64,000 nucleotides of DNA from an uncultured Pelagibacteraceae bacterium. GTDB taxonomy: Bacteria > Pseudomonadota > Alphaproteobacteria > Pelagibacterales > Pelagibacteraceae. The DNA lies in assembly GCA_902618485.1 (NCBI GenBank), contig CACNAR010000001.1, positions 1 through 64,000 on the forward strand. Direction: 5' to 3'. A program made the position numbers and the translations under genes. This document shows, piece by piece, positions 9,744-17,827 of the stretch. Numbering within the stretch: position 1 is the stretch's first letter; each line of letters begins with the position of its first letter. The notes beneath the pieces were generated by a model. It was not told where the DNA came from. It ran no database searches and saw nothing but the letters and a program-made list of their open reading frames with translations.

Positions 9744-10030
9744 TAGCTGTTTTTTATTTAGTCTTACAGATCCTAAAACTATATTCCTATGTTGTAATTG
9801 CGAATGTAATAATAAGTTGGCTAGTTGCTTTTAATATTCTAAATACTCAAAATAGATTTGTTTATTTAGTTTTAGACTTTACTTATCGATTAACTGATCC
9901 AATTTTAAATAAGATAAGACGTTTTTTGCCAAATTTAGGTGCTTTGGATATTTCACCTATAATTTTACTTCTATTGATTTGGTTTATAGAAATGTGTATG
10001 AAGCTTTACGTTGCACCAATGATATTTTAA
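9740..10030 (+). CDS. YggT family membrane protein
   Basis: A 96-residue protein with two hydrophobic hairpins, matching the YggT (CcmB3/YlmG) pattern: ILKLYSYVVIANVIISWLVAFNI, then LTDPILNKIRRFLPNLGALDISPIILLLLIWFIE. The TDP and ISPI motifs are characteristic. In other organisms the family is linked with osmotic shock survival or membrane organisation. The ATG overlaps the stop of the MscS gene, which fits a shared role in envelope stress, though this is inference. Confidence 0.92.
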   Translation: MIAVFYLVLQILKLYSYVVIANVIISWLVAFNILNTQNRFVYLVLDFTYRLTDPILNKIRRFLPNLGALDISPIILLLLIWFIEMCMKLYVAPMIF

Positions 10031-10037
10031 ATAAATT

Positions 10038-10883
10038 ATGATTTTAATTGATGGAAAAAAAGAAGCTGCATTATTAAGGCAAGAGCTTAAAAAAGAAGTC
10101 TCTGAACTTAAATCAAAATATAATAAAGTTCCTGGTCTGTCTGTAATCTTAATTGGAGATTTAACTCCAAGTCAAATTTATGTAAGAAATAAAGAAAAAT
10201 CAGCAAATGAGGTTGGACTAAAGTCCGAGGTAATAAAGTATCCCGATAACGTCGAAGAAAAAGTAATTTTAGAAAAAATAAATGAATTAAATAATGATAA
10301 AAGTGTTTCTGGTATATTAGTACAATTACCTTTGCCAAAACATATAGATAAAAAGAAAGTTATTGAAGCGATTGATCACACAAAAGATGTTGATGGATTT
10401 CATCCTATAAACGTCGGCAATCTTTCTTCTGGTTATGAAAGTTCAGTACCTTGTACTCCTCTAGGATGCTACTTATTAATTAAAAAATTTGAGCCAAATT
10501 TAAATGGTAAAAAAGCTGTTGTTATAGGTAGATCAAATTTAAATGGCAAACCAATGACACAACTTCTTTTGAAAGAAAACTGCACTGTAACGATAACTCA
10601 TTCAAAAACTAAAGATTTAAAAGCTGAATGTTTAGAGGCAGATATTGTTGTTGCTGCCGTCGGTATTCCTGAGTTGGTAAAAGGAGATTGGGTTAAAAAA
10701 GATGCAATTGTGATTGATGTAGGTATTAATAAAACTGAAAAGGGAATTGTTGGTGATGTTGCATTTGATGAAGTTTCAAAAAATGCAAAAGCCCTTACGC
10801 CAGTTCCTGGGGGTGTTGGTCCAATGACAATTGCGTGTTTGCTTAAAAATACGATTGACTGTTTCAAAAGATCGCAAATTTAA
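10038..10883 (+). CDS. folD: Bifunctional methylenetetrahydrofolate dehydrogenase/cyclohydrolase
   Basis: A 281-residue cytosolic enzyme interconverting 5,10-methylene-, 5,10-methenyl- and 10-formyl-tetrahydrofolate. The catalytic Lys is in YVRNKEKSANEVG (residues about 50-62). DVDGFHP, PCTPLGCYLL, the Rossmann motif VVIGRSNLNGKP and the C-terminal PVPGGVGPMTIACLL are all present. The length is normal. One-carbon folate chemistry is also the receiving end for the methyl group released by DmdA (55641-56750). Confidence 0.97.
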   Translation: MILIDGKKEAALLRQELKKEVSELKSKYNKVPGLSVILIGDLTPSQIYVRNKEKSANEVGLKSEVIKYPDNVEEKVILEKINELNNDKSVSGILVQLPLPKHIDKKKVIEAIDHTKDVDGFHPINVGNLSSGYESSVPCTPLGCYLLIKKFEPNLNGKKAVVIGRSNLNGKPMTQLLLKENCTVTITHSKTKDLKAECLEADIVVAAVGIPELVKGDWVKKDAIVIDVGINKTEKGIVGDVAFDEVSKNAKALTPVPGGVGPMTIACLLKNTIDCFKRSQI

Positions 10884-10920
10884 CATTTAAATCATTAAAA
10901 AATTTTTGATAAGCTAAGCT

Positions 10921-11124
10921 ATGAGAAAGCCAAAATACCCATATAGAATTTTAATTATTATGGCTATACTTACCATACCTCCGATTGGAGCAACTCAACT
11001 TGGTTGGTATCTATACGATCAACAAACTGGATTTGATTATGGTATGATTGTTGGAACTTTTTCAGTAATATTAGCAGCATGGCTTATGTACGAAAAAAAT
11101 TGGAGAGAGGAAGATGAGGACTAA
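10921..11124 (+). CDS. Small membrane protein, unknown function
   Basis: A 67-residue protein with a basic N-terminus (MRKPKYPYR) and two hydrophobic segments (about residues 9-30 and 38-56), ending in an acidic tail (NWREEDED). I do not recognise the family. It is followed after three bases by the SHOCT protein gene, with which it is likely co-expressed. Confidence 0.65.
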   Translation: MRKPKYPYRILIIMAILTIPPIGATQLGWYLYDQQTGFDYGMIVGTFSVILAAWLMYEKNWREEDED

Positions 11125-11127
11125 TTA

Positions 11128-11391
11128 ATGGAAAAAATTATCTTTCTTGGTTTGGTAATACCAATTTTTGGATTTGTTTTATATCTTGGCGCAACTGCAA
11201 TAATGAATGGATTTAGTGCCAAAAGTGCAAATAAAATAAATGAAAATTCTGATAATGAAAAAACTGATCCTCCTTTGGTTGATGAAGATAGTTTAAGTTA
11301 TGAGCTTGAAAAATTGAATAAACTTTTAAAAGATGGAGTTTTAACCCAGGAAGAATTTGAGAAAGCAAAAAGAAAAATTTTAGACAACTAA
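11128..11391 (+). CDS. Small membrane protein with a SHOCT domain
   Basis: An 87-residue protein with one N-terminal membrane helix (residues 4-27), a polar linker, and a C-terminal SHOCT-like helical pair (LSYELEKLNKLLKDGVLTQEEFEKAKRKILDN, residues 56-87). SHOCT domains are short oligomerisation modules found at protein ends. Its stop region overlaps the convergent MBL-fold gene by four bases. Function unknown. Confidence 0.8.
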   Translation: MEKIIFLGLVIPIFGFVLYLGATAIMNGFSAKSANKINENSDNEKTDPPLVDEDSLSYELEKLNKLLKDGVLTQEEFEKAKRKILDN

Positions 11392-12461
11392 TTGTAACTA
11401 AGTAATTTTTTAAGTGAGTCAAACTCACCAATTTTATAAATCAAAACATCCTCTTTTTTAAAACCATACTTGATGGCACTGGCTTTAAATCTTTTTGGTG
11501 GCTCCATTATAGGTTCTAAGGATAGAACGAAAGTTCCCCAATGCATGCCAACCACTTTCTTACTTTTAAGATTTTGAGCAATTTCTAAAGCTTCCTCTGG
11601 GTTTGTGTGATAGATAGATTTATCTTTATAAGGCATAATCGGATAAAAATTGTAAGCACCAATATTTATAAACGTTAAATCAATTGGACCATATTTTTGA
11701 CCAATAGACTTATATATGTCTCCAATCCCCGTATCACAGGCAAATAAAATTTTTTTTCCGTCATATTCAATTAAAAAATTTCCCCATAAAGTTTTATTGG
11801 TATCAGTTAGACTACGTTTTGACCAATGAACCGCGGGTAAAAATGTAACTTTTAATTTTTCGTTTATTTTTATTTCGTCATACCAATCCATTTCATTAAC
11901 ATCTTTATATCTTCTGAAGTATTTCCCAAGCTTAAGAGGCAATAACACTTTTGCATTTTTATATGGAAACTTCCTAATCGTGTATGCATCTTGATGGTCG
12001 TAGTGGTTATGAGTTAATAAAAATAAATCTATTTTTGGTATTTCATCTAGAGTAAGCGCCGGTTCTGTATATCTTTTTGGGCCAAATATAAGTGGGCCAG
12101 CATTTTTTGAGAAAACTGGGTCAGTAATTATTGTAGTTTCACCAAGTTTAATTAAGAAAGTTGCATGACCAATCCAAGCGATATAGTCGTCATCTTGATA
12201 TTTTTTAAGATCTAAAATTACTTTTTCTTTTTCAATAACATGACTTTTTGGCACCGTCATATCAAGTTTCTTTTTTTCTTTATTAAAAATTTTATATGAC
12301 CATTTTATATTGGCATCTCTTTTAGGTGATCCCTCAGGATTTCTAAAAGTTCCATCTGGCAAATGATGATAGGGTTTTTCCATTGCGATACTTAAACAAT
12401 TATAAAATATTATTCCAACTAAAATACATAAAAAATTAATTAATTTTTTTCCATTAACCAC
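11388..12461 (-). CDS. Exported MBL-fold metal-dependent hydrolase (NAPE-PLD/UlaG-like)
   Basis: A 357-residue protein whose N-terminus has a hydrophobic signal or anchor (residues 6-24). The metallo-beta-lactamase fold is shown by WIGHATFLIKLGETTIITDPVF, the zinc motif THNHYDHQD (HxHxDH, near residue 150), PAVHWSKRS, FACDTGIGD and a final GMHWGTF. The arrangement, with KRYTEPALTLDEIPKID ahead of the zinc motif, is that of the NAPE-PLD/RomA group, which hydrolyses phosphodiester or lactone bonds. The substrate is unknown. It starts inside the end of the sugar dehydrogenase gene (22-base overlap), so the two form an operon. Confidence 0.88.
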   Translation of the reverse strand: MVNGKKLINFLCILVGIIFYNCLSIAMEKPYHHLPDGTFRNPEGSPKRDANIKWSYKIFNKEKKKLDMTVPKSHVIEKEKVILDLKKYQDDDYIAWIGHATFLIKLGETTIITDPVFSKNAGPLIFGPKRYTEPALTLDEIPKIDLFLLTHNHYDHQDAYTIRKFPYKNAKVLLPLKLGKYFRRYKDVNEMDWYDEIKINEKLKVTFLPAVHWSKRSLTDTNKTLWGNFLIEYDGKKILFACDTGIGDIYKSIGQKYGPIDLTFINIGAYNFYPIMPYKDKSIYHTNPEEALEIAQNLKSKKVVGMHWGTFVLSLEPIMEPPKRFKASAIKYGFKKEDVLIYKIGEFDSLKKLLSYN

Positions 12462-13504
12462 AGACTATCTCCTGCTAAAAAATAAATTTTACCATTTTCT
12501 GGATGTACTTGTATATCTCTTAATCTTCCAATTTTTTTTTGAAAAATAATATCTTCTTTTACATTTGATAAATCTTTAAATATTAGTTTTCTTAGAGATT
12601 GATCTTTCAATGATGTTACAAGTGCATGACCATTCCATTCACTAAATTCCTTACCTTTGTAAATTGTGATGGCACTTGTGGCAATTGAGGGTACCCAATA
12701 ATGAATTGCTTTTGTGAAGCCTGGCTTCCATTTAGGTCCAATTGGGATACCAGAGTAATTAGTCCCTCCCCATCCTAAAATTTTCCAACCATAATTTTCA
12801 CCTTCTTTAGCCTCACCAAACCAATCTCCACCCCTTGCTCCGTGATTACTCATATAAATTTTTCCGTCAAATGGAGATAAAGTTAAACCTTGTGGATTTC
12901 TAATACCGATTTGATATATTTCTGGAAGCCAGTTGGATTTCCCTTTAAATCTAGGATTGTCTCGTGGAATACTGCCATCTAGATTTATTCTGATAATACT
13001 TCCTGGATGTTTTGTTGGATCTTGCGCAATCATACCCTCACCTCTTTCACCAGCAGATGCAAAAAGATAGTCATCTTTAATCGCTAATCTTGATCCAAAA
13101 TGATAACCAGAATTAATGGGAGGATTTGCTTGGAAAATATTTTCAAATTTTAATTCTTTTTCGGCAAATTTTGTTTTTGCAATTGAGGTGCTGGTTTTAC
13201 CATTACCTCTATTTTCTGTGTAAGATACATAAATAAAATTATCTTTAAAAAGGATATCTAGTATTCCACCTTGGCCATGTTCTAAAAAGTTAAGATTGTG
13301 CTTTATTTCAGAAATTTGTTTTGAAATAATGTTTACAACTTTTATTTTTCCACTTTTTTCAGTTATAATTAGCTCTTCATTATTAATAAATGATGAGCCC
13401 CAAGGACTGTTTAAATCGACAATTTTTTCTAAATTAAAATTTTTTGCAAATGAGAGGTTTGTTAAGAGTAAGAATAAAGATACTGAGAAAATAAACTTTT
13501 TCAC
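12440..13504 (-). CDS. PQQ-dependent sugar dehydrogenase family protein, exported
   Basis: A 354-residue periplasmic beta-propeller protein of the soluble aldose sugar dehydrogenase (YliI/Asd) group. After a signal peptide (VKKFIFSVSLFLLLTNLSFA) come propeller motifs: LDILFKDNFIYVSYTE, FGSRLAIKDDYLFASAGERG, LPEIYQIGIRNPQGLTLSP, MSNHGARGGDWFGEAKEGENYGW and the C-terminal LRDIQVHPENGKIYFLAGD. I chose the GTG at 13504 rather than the ATG ten codons upstream, because that ATG lies inside the SDR gene and would put an acidic stretch before the signal peptide. The GTG is one base after the SDR stop. Whether PQQ is made or scavenged cannot be seen here. Confidence 0.88.
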   Translation of the reverse strand: MKKFIFSVSLFLLLTNLSFAKNFNLEKIVDLNSPWGSSFINNEELIITEKSGKIKVVNIISKQISEIKHNLNFLEHGQGGILDILFKDNFIYVSYTENRGNGKTSTSIAKTKFAEKELKFENIFQANPPINSGYHFGSRLAIKDDYLFASAGERGEGMIAQDPTKHPGSIIRINLDGSIPRDNPRFKGKSNWLPEIYQIGIRNPQGLTLSPFDGKIYMSNHGARGGDWFGEAKEGENYGWKILGWGGTNYSGIPIGPKWKPGFTKAIHYWVPSIATSAITIYKGKEFSEWNGHALVTSLKDQSLRKLIFKDLSNVKEDIIFQKKIGRLRDIQVHPENGKIYFLAGDSLWLMEKN

Positions 13505-13505
13505 T

Positions 13506-14216
13506 TTACGAGAGCTTTGATCTTCCACCATCAACTGCTATAATTTGACCTGTCACCCATGAGCTATCATCTGTAATAAGAAATTTGGCTAAAGAGGCTG
13601 AGTCTTTTCCCTCTCCCAATCTCTTTAATGGATGAGCTTTTGCAATTCCATCTGCTAAGGCCTTATTTTTTAACATTGGTTCAGCGATTTTAGAATTGGT
13701 TAAACTTGGTGCAATACAGTTTACTCTTATGTTTGGAGCAAATTCTGCAGCCAAAGAAACTGTTAAACCCTCAACAGCAGCTTTTGTAGAGGCAATTATT
13801 GCATGATTTGTAAAACCTCTTTGAGCAGCAACTGTAGAAAATAAAACGACCGAACCTTTATTTTTTTTCAAAATATCCTGATATCCCTTTATAACCTCGA
13901 CAGCAGAGTATAAATTTAATTTCATACATTTATTAAAATCTTGCTCATTCACCATTCTTAAAGGTTTCAGATCAATTGAACCCACACAATAAGCAATACC
14001 TTTTACATCAGAAATATCACTTTTAACCTTATCCACAAATCCATCTTGCAAAACATCAGCTATTGTAAATTCACAACCTAATTTTTCAGAAATATTTTTA
14101 GTTTCATTTTCATTTCTACCAACTAAATGAACTGAATTCCCTGAATTTACTAATTGTTCAGCCAAACTAGAACCGATGGATCCTGTCGCACCAAAAATAA
14201 GATATTTTTCTGACAT
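13506..14216 (-). CDS. SDR-family oxidoreductase lacking the catalytic Tyr
   Basis: A 236-residue short-chain dehydrogenase/reductase with a clear Rossmann nucleotide motif (GATGSIG, residues 9-15) and a C-terminal RVNCIAPSLTNSKI and VTGQIIAVDGG. In the active site Ser127 and Lys145 are present, but the position of the catalytic Tyr (YxxxK) holds Ile141 (IASTK). It may be an atypical reductase or a non-catalytic member. Its stop is one base from the GTG of the sugar dehydrogenase, and it is divergent from the photolyase gene with a 27-base gap. This suggests that it belongs to the light-stress neighbourhood. Confidence 0.9.
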   Translation of the reverse strand: MSEKYLIFGATGSIGSSLAEQLVNSGNSVHLVGRNENETKNISEKLGCEFTIADVLQDGFVDKVKSDISDVKGIAYCVGSIDLKPLRMVNEQDFNKCMKLNLYSAVEVIKGYQDILKKNKGSVVLFSTVAAQRGFTNHAIIASTKAAVEGLTVSLAAEFAPNIRVNCIAPSLTNSKIAEPMLKNKALADGIAKAHPLKRLGEGKDSASLAKFLITDDSSWVTGQIIAVDGGRSKLS

Positions 14217-14243
14217 AAAAATTTTTATTAGTTATATTTAAAT

Positions 14244-15734
14244 ATGAAGTTATTTTTTATACTTGGCAATCAATTATTTCCACCAAAATACTTAGACCGC
14301 TTCAAAAAAGACCACCTATTTTTTATGGCAGAAGATTACCAATTATGCACTTATGAAAAACATCATAAAAATAAAATCCTTCTTTTCTTATCATCAATGC
14401 GTTCACATGCGGAGTCTCTTAAAAAGGATAAGTTCAAATTAGAATATTTGAGAATTGAAGATAAAGAATTTAAAGATGACTATTTAAAAAAATTAAAGAA
14501 ATTAATTAATTCAAAAAAAATAAAAGAAATTTCGAGTTTTGAAATTGAGGATAAATTTTTTGAGAAAAAAATTGATCAATTCATAAAAAAAGAAAAAATT
14601 AAATGGAATATTGTGCAAACTCCTATGTTTTTAAATTCGAGAGATGAATTTAAACAATATTTATCAAAATCAAAAAAACCTTTTATGGCAACTTTTTATA
14701 AAGAAGTTAGAAAAAAATCCGGCATATTAATGGGTTCAGATGGGAATCCTATAGGAGGTAAATGGAGTTTTGATGAAGATAATAGAAATAAGTTACCAAA
14801 AAATATCTCTATTCCAAAATTCCCAAAAATTAATGAGACTAACCATACTAAAAAATTAAAACCTATTATTGAAAAACTATTCAAAGATCATCCAGGAACA
14901 ACCAAAAACTTTTGGCTTGCTACAGAATTTAATGATGTGGTCAAATTATTAAATTTTTTTATTAAAGAGAAATCTAATTTATTTGGTGATTATGAGGACG
15001 CTGTTGATCAAAAAGATAATATTTTATTTCACAGTGCTTTAAGTCCTTACATTAACCTAGGATTAATAACGCCTGAATTTATTATAAAAAAAGTTTTAGA
15101 TTTCCATAAGAGTAAAAAAATCAAATTAAATTCTTTAGAAGGTTATGTGCGTCAGGTCATAGGATGGAGAGAATTTATGAGAGGAATTTATCAAAGTTAT
15201 TCAAACGAAATGGAAACTAGAAATTTTTTCAAACAAAATCGCAAAATGAAAAAATCATGGTATGAAGGTACAACTGGTTTACCACCACTAGATTATGCAA
15301 TCAAAAATGCTTTAAATCATGGATGGTCTCATCACATTGAAAGATTAATGATTTTATCAAACATCATGAATCTTTGCGAAATAAAGCCTACCATTGTTTA
15401 TAAATGGTTTATGGAAATGTTTGTAGATTCCTCAGATTGGGTAATGGTGCCTAATGTTTATGGTATGGGATTATTTAGTGATGGAGGAATATTTGCTACA
15501 AAACCATATATATGTGGCTCGAGTTACTTTATGAAAATGATGGATTTTAAAAAAGGCGATTGGTGCAACATAATGGATGGGTTGTATTGGAGATTCATTG
15601 ATAGAAATAGAAAATTTTTTTTGAAAAATCCAAGGTTATCTATGATGGTTAGAATTTTCGACAAAATGAAAAGTGACAGAAAAAAATTAATCCTTCCTGC
15701 TGCAGAAAAATTTATTAAACAAAACACACTTTAG
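14244..15734 (+). CDS. Cryptochrome/photolyase-related protein (DPRP, FeS-BCP clade relative)
   Basis: A 496-residue protein of the deoxyribodipyrimidine photolyase-related family, the group of bacterial (6-4) photolyases such as Agrobacterium PhrB. The N-terminal alpha/beta part (FFILGNQLFPPKYLD, FFMAEDY, FLSSMRSHAE) is followed by the FAD-binding helices: YVRQVIGWREFMRGIY, WSHHIERLMILSNIMNLCEI, WFMEMFVDSSDWVMVPNVYGMGLFSDGG, KPYICGSSYF. Only four cysteines exist (35, 378, 424, 441). The close CxxC pair that helps hold the [4Fe-4S] cluster in PhrB is not seen: after KPYICGSSYFMKMM the sequence runs DFKKGDWC. Its stop overlaps the GTG of the DUF2256 gene. Confidence 0.92.
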   Translation: MKLFFILGNQLFPPKYLDRFKKDHLFFMAEDYQLCTYEKHHKNKILLFLSSMRSHAESLKKDKFKLEYLRIEDKEFKDDYLKKLKKLINSKKIKEISSFEIEDKFFEKKIDQFIKKEKIKWNIVQTPMFLNSRDEFKQYLSKSKKPFMATFYKEVRKKSGILMGSDGNPIGGKWSFDEDNRNKLPKNISIPKFPKINETNHTKKLKPIIEKLFKDHPGTTKNFWLATEFNDVVKLLNFFIKEKSNLFGDYEDAVDQKDNILFHSALSPYINLGLITPEFIIKKVLDFHKSKKIKLNSLEGYVRQVIGWREFMRGIYQSYSNEMETRNFFKQNRKMKKSWYEGTTGLPPLDYAIKNALNHGWSHHIERLMILSNIMNLCEIKPTIVYKWFMEMFVDSSDWVMVPNVYGMGLFSDGGIFATKPYICGSSYFMKMMDFKKGDWCNIMDGLYWRFIDRNRKFFLKNPRLSMMVRIFDKMKSDRKKLILPAAEKFIKQNTL

Positions 15735-15865
15735 TGAAAAAAGAAAATCTTCCATCTAAAATCTGTATTGTTTGTAAGAGACCTTTCAATTGGCGAAGAA
15801 AATGGAAGCTAAATTGGGAAAGAGTTAAGTATTGCTCAAAAAGATGTTCTAGCAAAAAAATATGA
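15734..15865 (+). CDS. DUF2256 zinc-ribbon-like small protein
   Basis: A 43-residue open reading frame with a GTG start sharing one base with the photolyase stop (TAGTG), and a stop overlapping the next ATG (ATGA). The sequence has NLPSKICIVCKRPFNWRRKW near residues 5-24 and VKYCSKRC near 31-38. It is the DUF2256 pattern of Cys11, Cys14, Cys34 and Cys38 (CxxC...CxxxC) with the conserved RPFxWRRKW. The family is commonly found beside photolyase/cryptochrome genes, as here. Zinc binding and a role with the photolyase or with DNA are inferred; no function is established. It is shorter than usual gene-calling limits. Confidence 0.88.
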   Translation: MKKENLPSKICIVCKRPFNWRRKWKLNWERVKYCSKRCSSKKI

Positions 15866-16395
15866 ACTTAGAAAAATACAAATGGAAAAGTAGAATTTTA
15901 CTTGTTTCTACAACAAGTTATAAGGATAGAATTTATCTAGAGGCAAAAAAAATATATCAAGATAAAATAAAAGATTTTCATAAAAGATTTGTAAAATTAA
16001 TTTGTAAAATTAATAAGCAGGAAAAATCATCAATAGATTTAATTGGTTTTGATGGCAAATCTAAAAAAAAGATGAATAAACTTAATCATAAAACAATCTT
16101 TAAAATTATAGACAAAATGTCATTAAGTAAAAAATCTAAACCTATAAATTTATCGCTGTATTCAGATTATAATCCTAAAACTACTACTCATGGGCTAGGG
16201 TTCAAAAACAAAGAAAAAGCTCTTTACACAATTAGAACTATTAAAAATCGTTCAATTAAGTATCAGGTAAATGTTATTGCAACCATGCTGGGTAGAGCAA
16301 AGAACCATCCTAACAAAACTAGGGATATGGAAGGTGCTATAAAAATATTTGGTGATTGGATGAAAAAGTATAAAAGTAAAAAAAATGAAAATTAG
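15862..16395 (+). CDS. DUF4174-like domain fused to an unknown C-terminal domain
   Basis: A 177-residue basic protein without a signal peptide. Residues 2-90 fit DUF4174, a thioredoxin-like family: YKWKSRILLVSTTS at the start and IDLIGFDGKSKKKMNKLNHKTIFKIIDKM at its end. No CxxC redox pair is present. The second half (about 95-175) is a separate conserved-looking block, LSLYSDYNPKTTTHGLGFKNKEKALYTI followed by ATMLGRAKNHPNKTRDMEGAIKIFGDWM, which I do not recognise. It overlaps the DUF2256 gene by four bases and the CRTAC1 gene by eleven, so all four plus-strand genes from 14244 form one unit. Confidence 0.75.
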   Translation: MNLEKYKWKSRILLVSTTSYKDRIYLEAKKIYQDKIKDFHKRFVKLICKINKQEKSSIDLIGFDGKSKKKMNKLNHKTIFKIIDKMSLSKKSKPINLSLYSDYNPKTTTHGLGFKNKEKALYTIRTIKNRSIKYQVNVIATMLGRAKNHPNKTRDMEGAIKIFGDWMKKYKSKKNEN

Positions 16396-17827
16396 AATAA
16401 TTAATTATTTAAAGAAATTAGTAGTTTTGTTTTTTCTATTAATCCCAAATAATCTGAATGCTGATTTTTTTGAAGATATAACAAGCCAAATAGTTGAGAA
16501 TCCTAAAAGACTTAGTTATGGAGTTTCCGTCACCGATGTAAATCAAGATGGAAAATTTGATTTTATAGTTACTGGATTTGGTTATCTGAATTTAGCTTTA
16601 TCATATGAGAATGGAAAACTGATTAATATTGTAAATCAAAAAAAATTTTCTGATGAATTTAGAAGAACAATTGGTGTTGCTGCATGCGATATAGATAGAG
16701 ACGGTTATGAGGAAATATATTTTCTCAACACCGACACATATAGTGGAACAAAAAAATATTCAGATAGATTGATAGACTTAGAGAGGGATAATTTTATTGA
16801 TTTATTTGAAATTGAGAAAAATCAAAAAGATCTCAATTTAACTGCTGGGAGGTCAGTTGTTTGTGTTGATAGAAAAGGAGATGGCAATTATGGTGTATAT
16901 GTTGCTAACTACGGAGGACCCACAAGATATTACGAATATAATGACGACATAATAGTCGATAAATCTGTTCAATTGAATCTGGCCAAAGTTACAGGTGGAC
17001 GTGCTGTCGTGGCTGGACACATCATTTCTGATAAAATTGATATATTTGCAGCCAATGAGAGAGGAGCAAATTTTTTATACAAAAATGAAGAGGGTAAATT
17101 TTTAGATGTCGCATACGAATATAGAGTTCAAGACGTCCTTCAAAATGGGAGAGGTACAGCTTTGTCAGATATTTATTACCGAGGAAGACTTGATATTTTA
17201 AATGGAAATTGGGGAGGATTTCACAGAGCATATGTACTTAAAAATGATATTTTTGAGGATATAGCAAAGCCACCTTTTGATGAGCCGTCAAGAATAAGAA
17301 CTGTTATTTCAGCTGATTTAGATAATGATGGTTATGATGAAATATTCTTGAATAATATTGGTGAACCCAACAAACTTTTTAGAATTTTAGAGAATGGTTT
17401 GGTAAAACAAATACCTCTCGATATTGGTTTAGAACCAGATGGATATGGAACTGGAGCAGCAGTTGCTGACATAGATAACGATGGCATATTAGAATTGTTA
17501 GTTTCCCACGGAGAAAGCAGAGATCAGCCATTGTCTTTGTATAAAGCAAAGGTAAATCCTGAACACAAATATTTAAGGATTAGACCGCTAAATAAATATG
17601 GGGCACCCGCAAGAGGAGCAACAGTAACATTGATTTCAAATTTAAGAAAACATTCAAAAACAATTGACTCTGGTTCAGGGTATCTATGCCAAATGGAACC
17701 AGTAGCTCATTATGGTATTAGAAAAAATGAAAAGAGTATAAAAATAGAGGTTAGATGGACAAATGGAAAAACTAAAATAATCTCGGTAAAAAATCTAAAT
17801 CAAACAATTACTTTAAAACAAAAATAA
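16385..17827 (+). CDS. Exported CRTAC1-like protein with FG-GAP/VCBS repeats and ASPIC/UnbV domain
   Basis: A 480-residue protein with a signal peptide (residues 1-26). Repeated calcium-binding-type motifs of a beta-propeller follow: DVNQDGKFDF, DIDRDGYEEI, DLDNDGYDEI, DIDNDGILEL. The last 85 residues fit the ASPIC/UnbV domain (LRIRPLNKYGAPARGATVTL, GSGYLCQMEPVAHYGI, VRWTNGKTKIISV), as in the CRTAC1 family. It is probably periplasmic or surface-attached; its ligand is unknown. It begins within the preceding gene and converges with the fasciclin gene with no gap. Confidence 0.9.
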   Translation: MKIRIINYLKKLVVLFFLLIPNNLNADFFEDITSQIVENPKRLSYGVSVTDVNQDGKFDFIVTGFGYLNLALSYENGKLINIVNQKKFSDEFRRTIGVAACDIDRDGYEEIYFLNTDTYSGTKKYSDRLIDLERDNFIDLFEIEKNQKDLNLTAGRSVVCVDRKGDGNYGVYVANYGGPTRYYEYNDDIIVDKSVQLNLAKVTGGRAVVAGHIISDKIDIFAANERGANFLYKNEEGKFLDVAYEYRVQDVLQNGRGTALSDIYYRGRLDILNGNWGGFHRAYVLKNDIFEDIAKPPFDEPSRIRTVISADLDNDGYDEIFLNNIGEPNKLFRILENGLVKQIPLDIGLEPDGYGTGAAVADIDNDGILELLVSHGESRDQPLSLYKAKVNPEHKYLRIRPLNKYGAPARGATVTLISNLRKHSKTIDSGSGYLCQMEPVAHYGIRKNEKSIKIEVRWTNGKTKIISVKNLNQTITLKQK

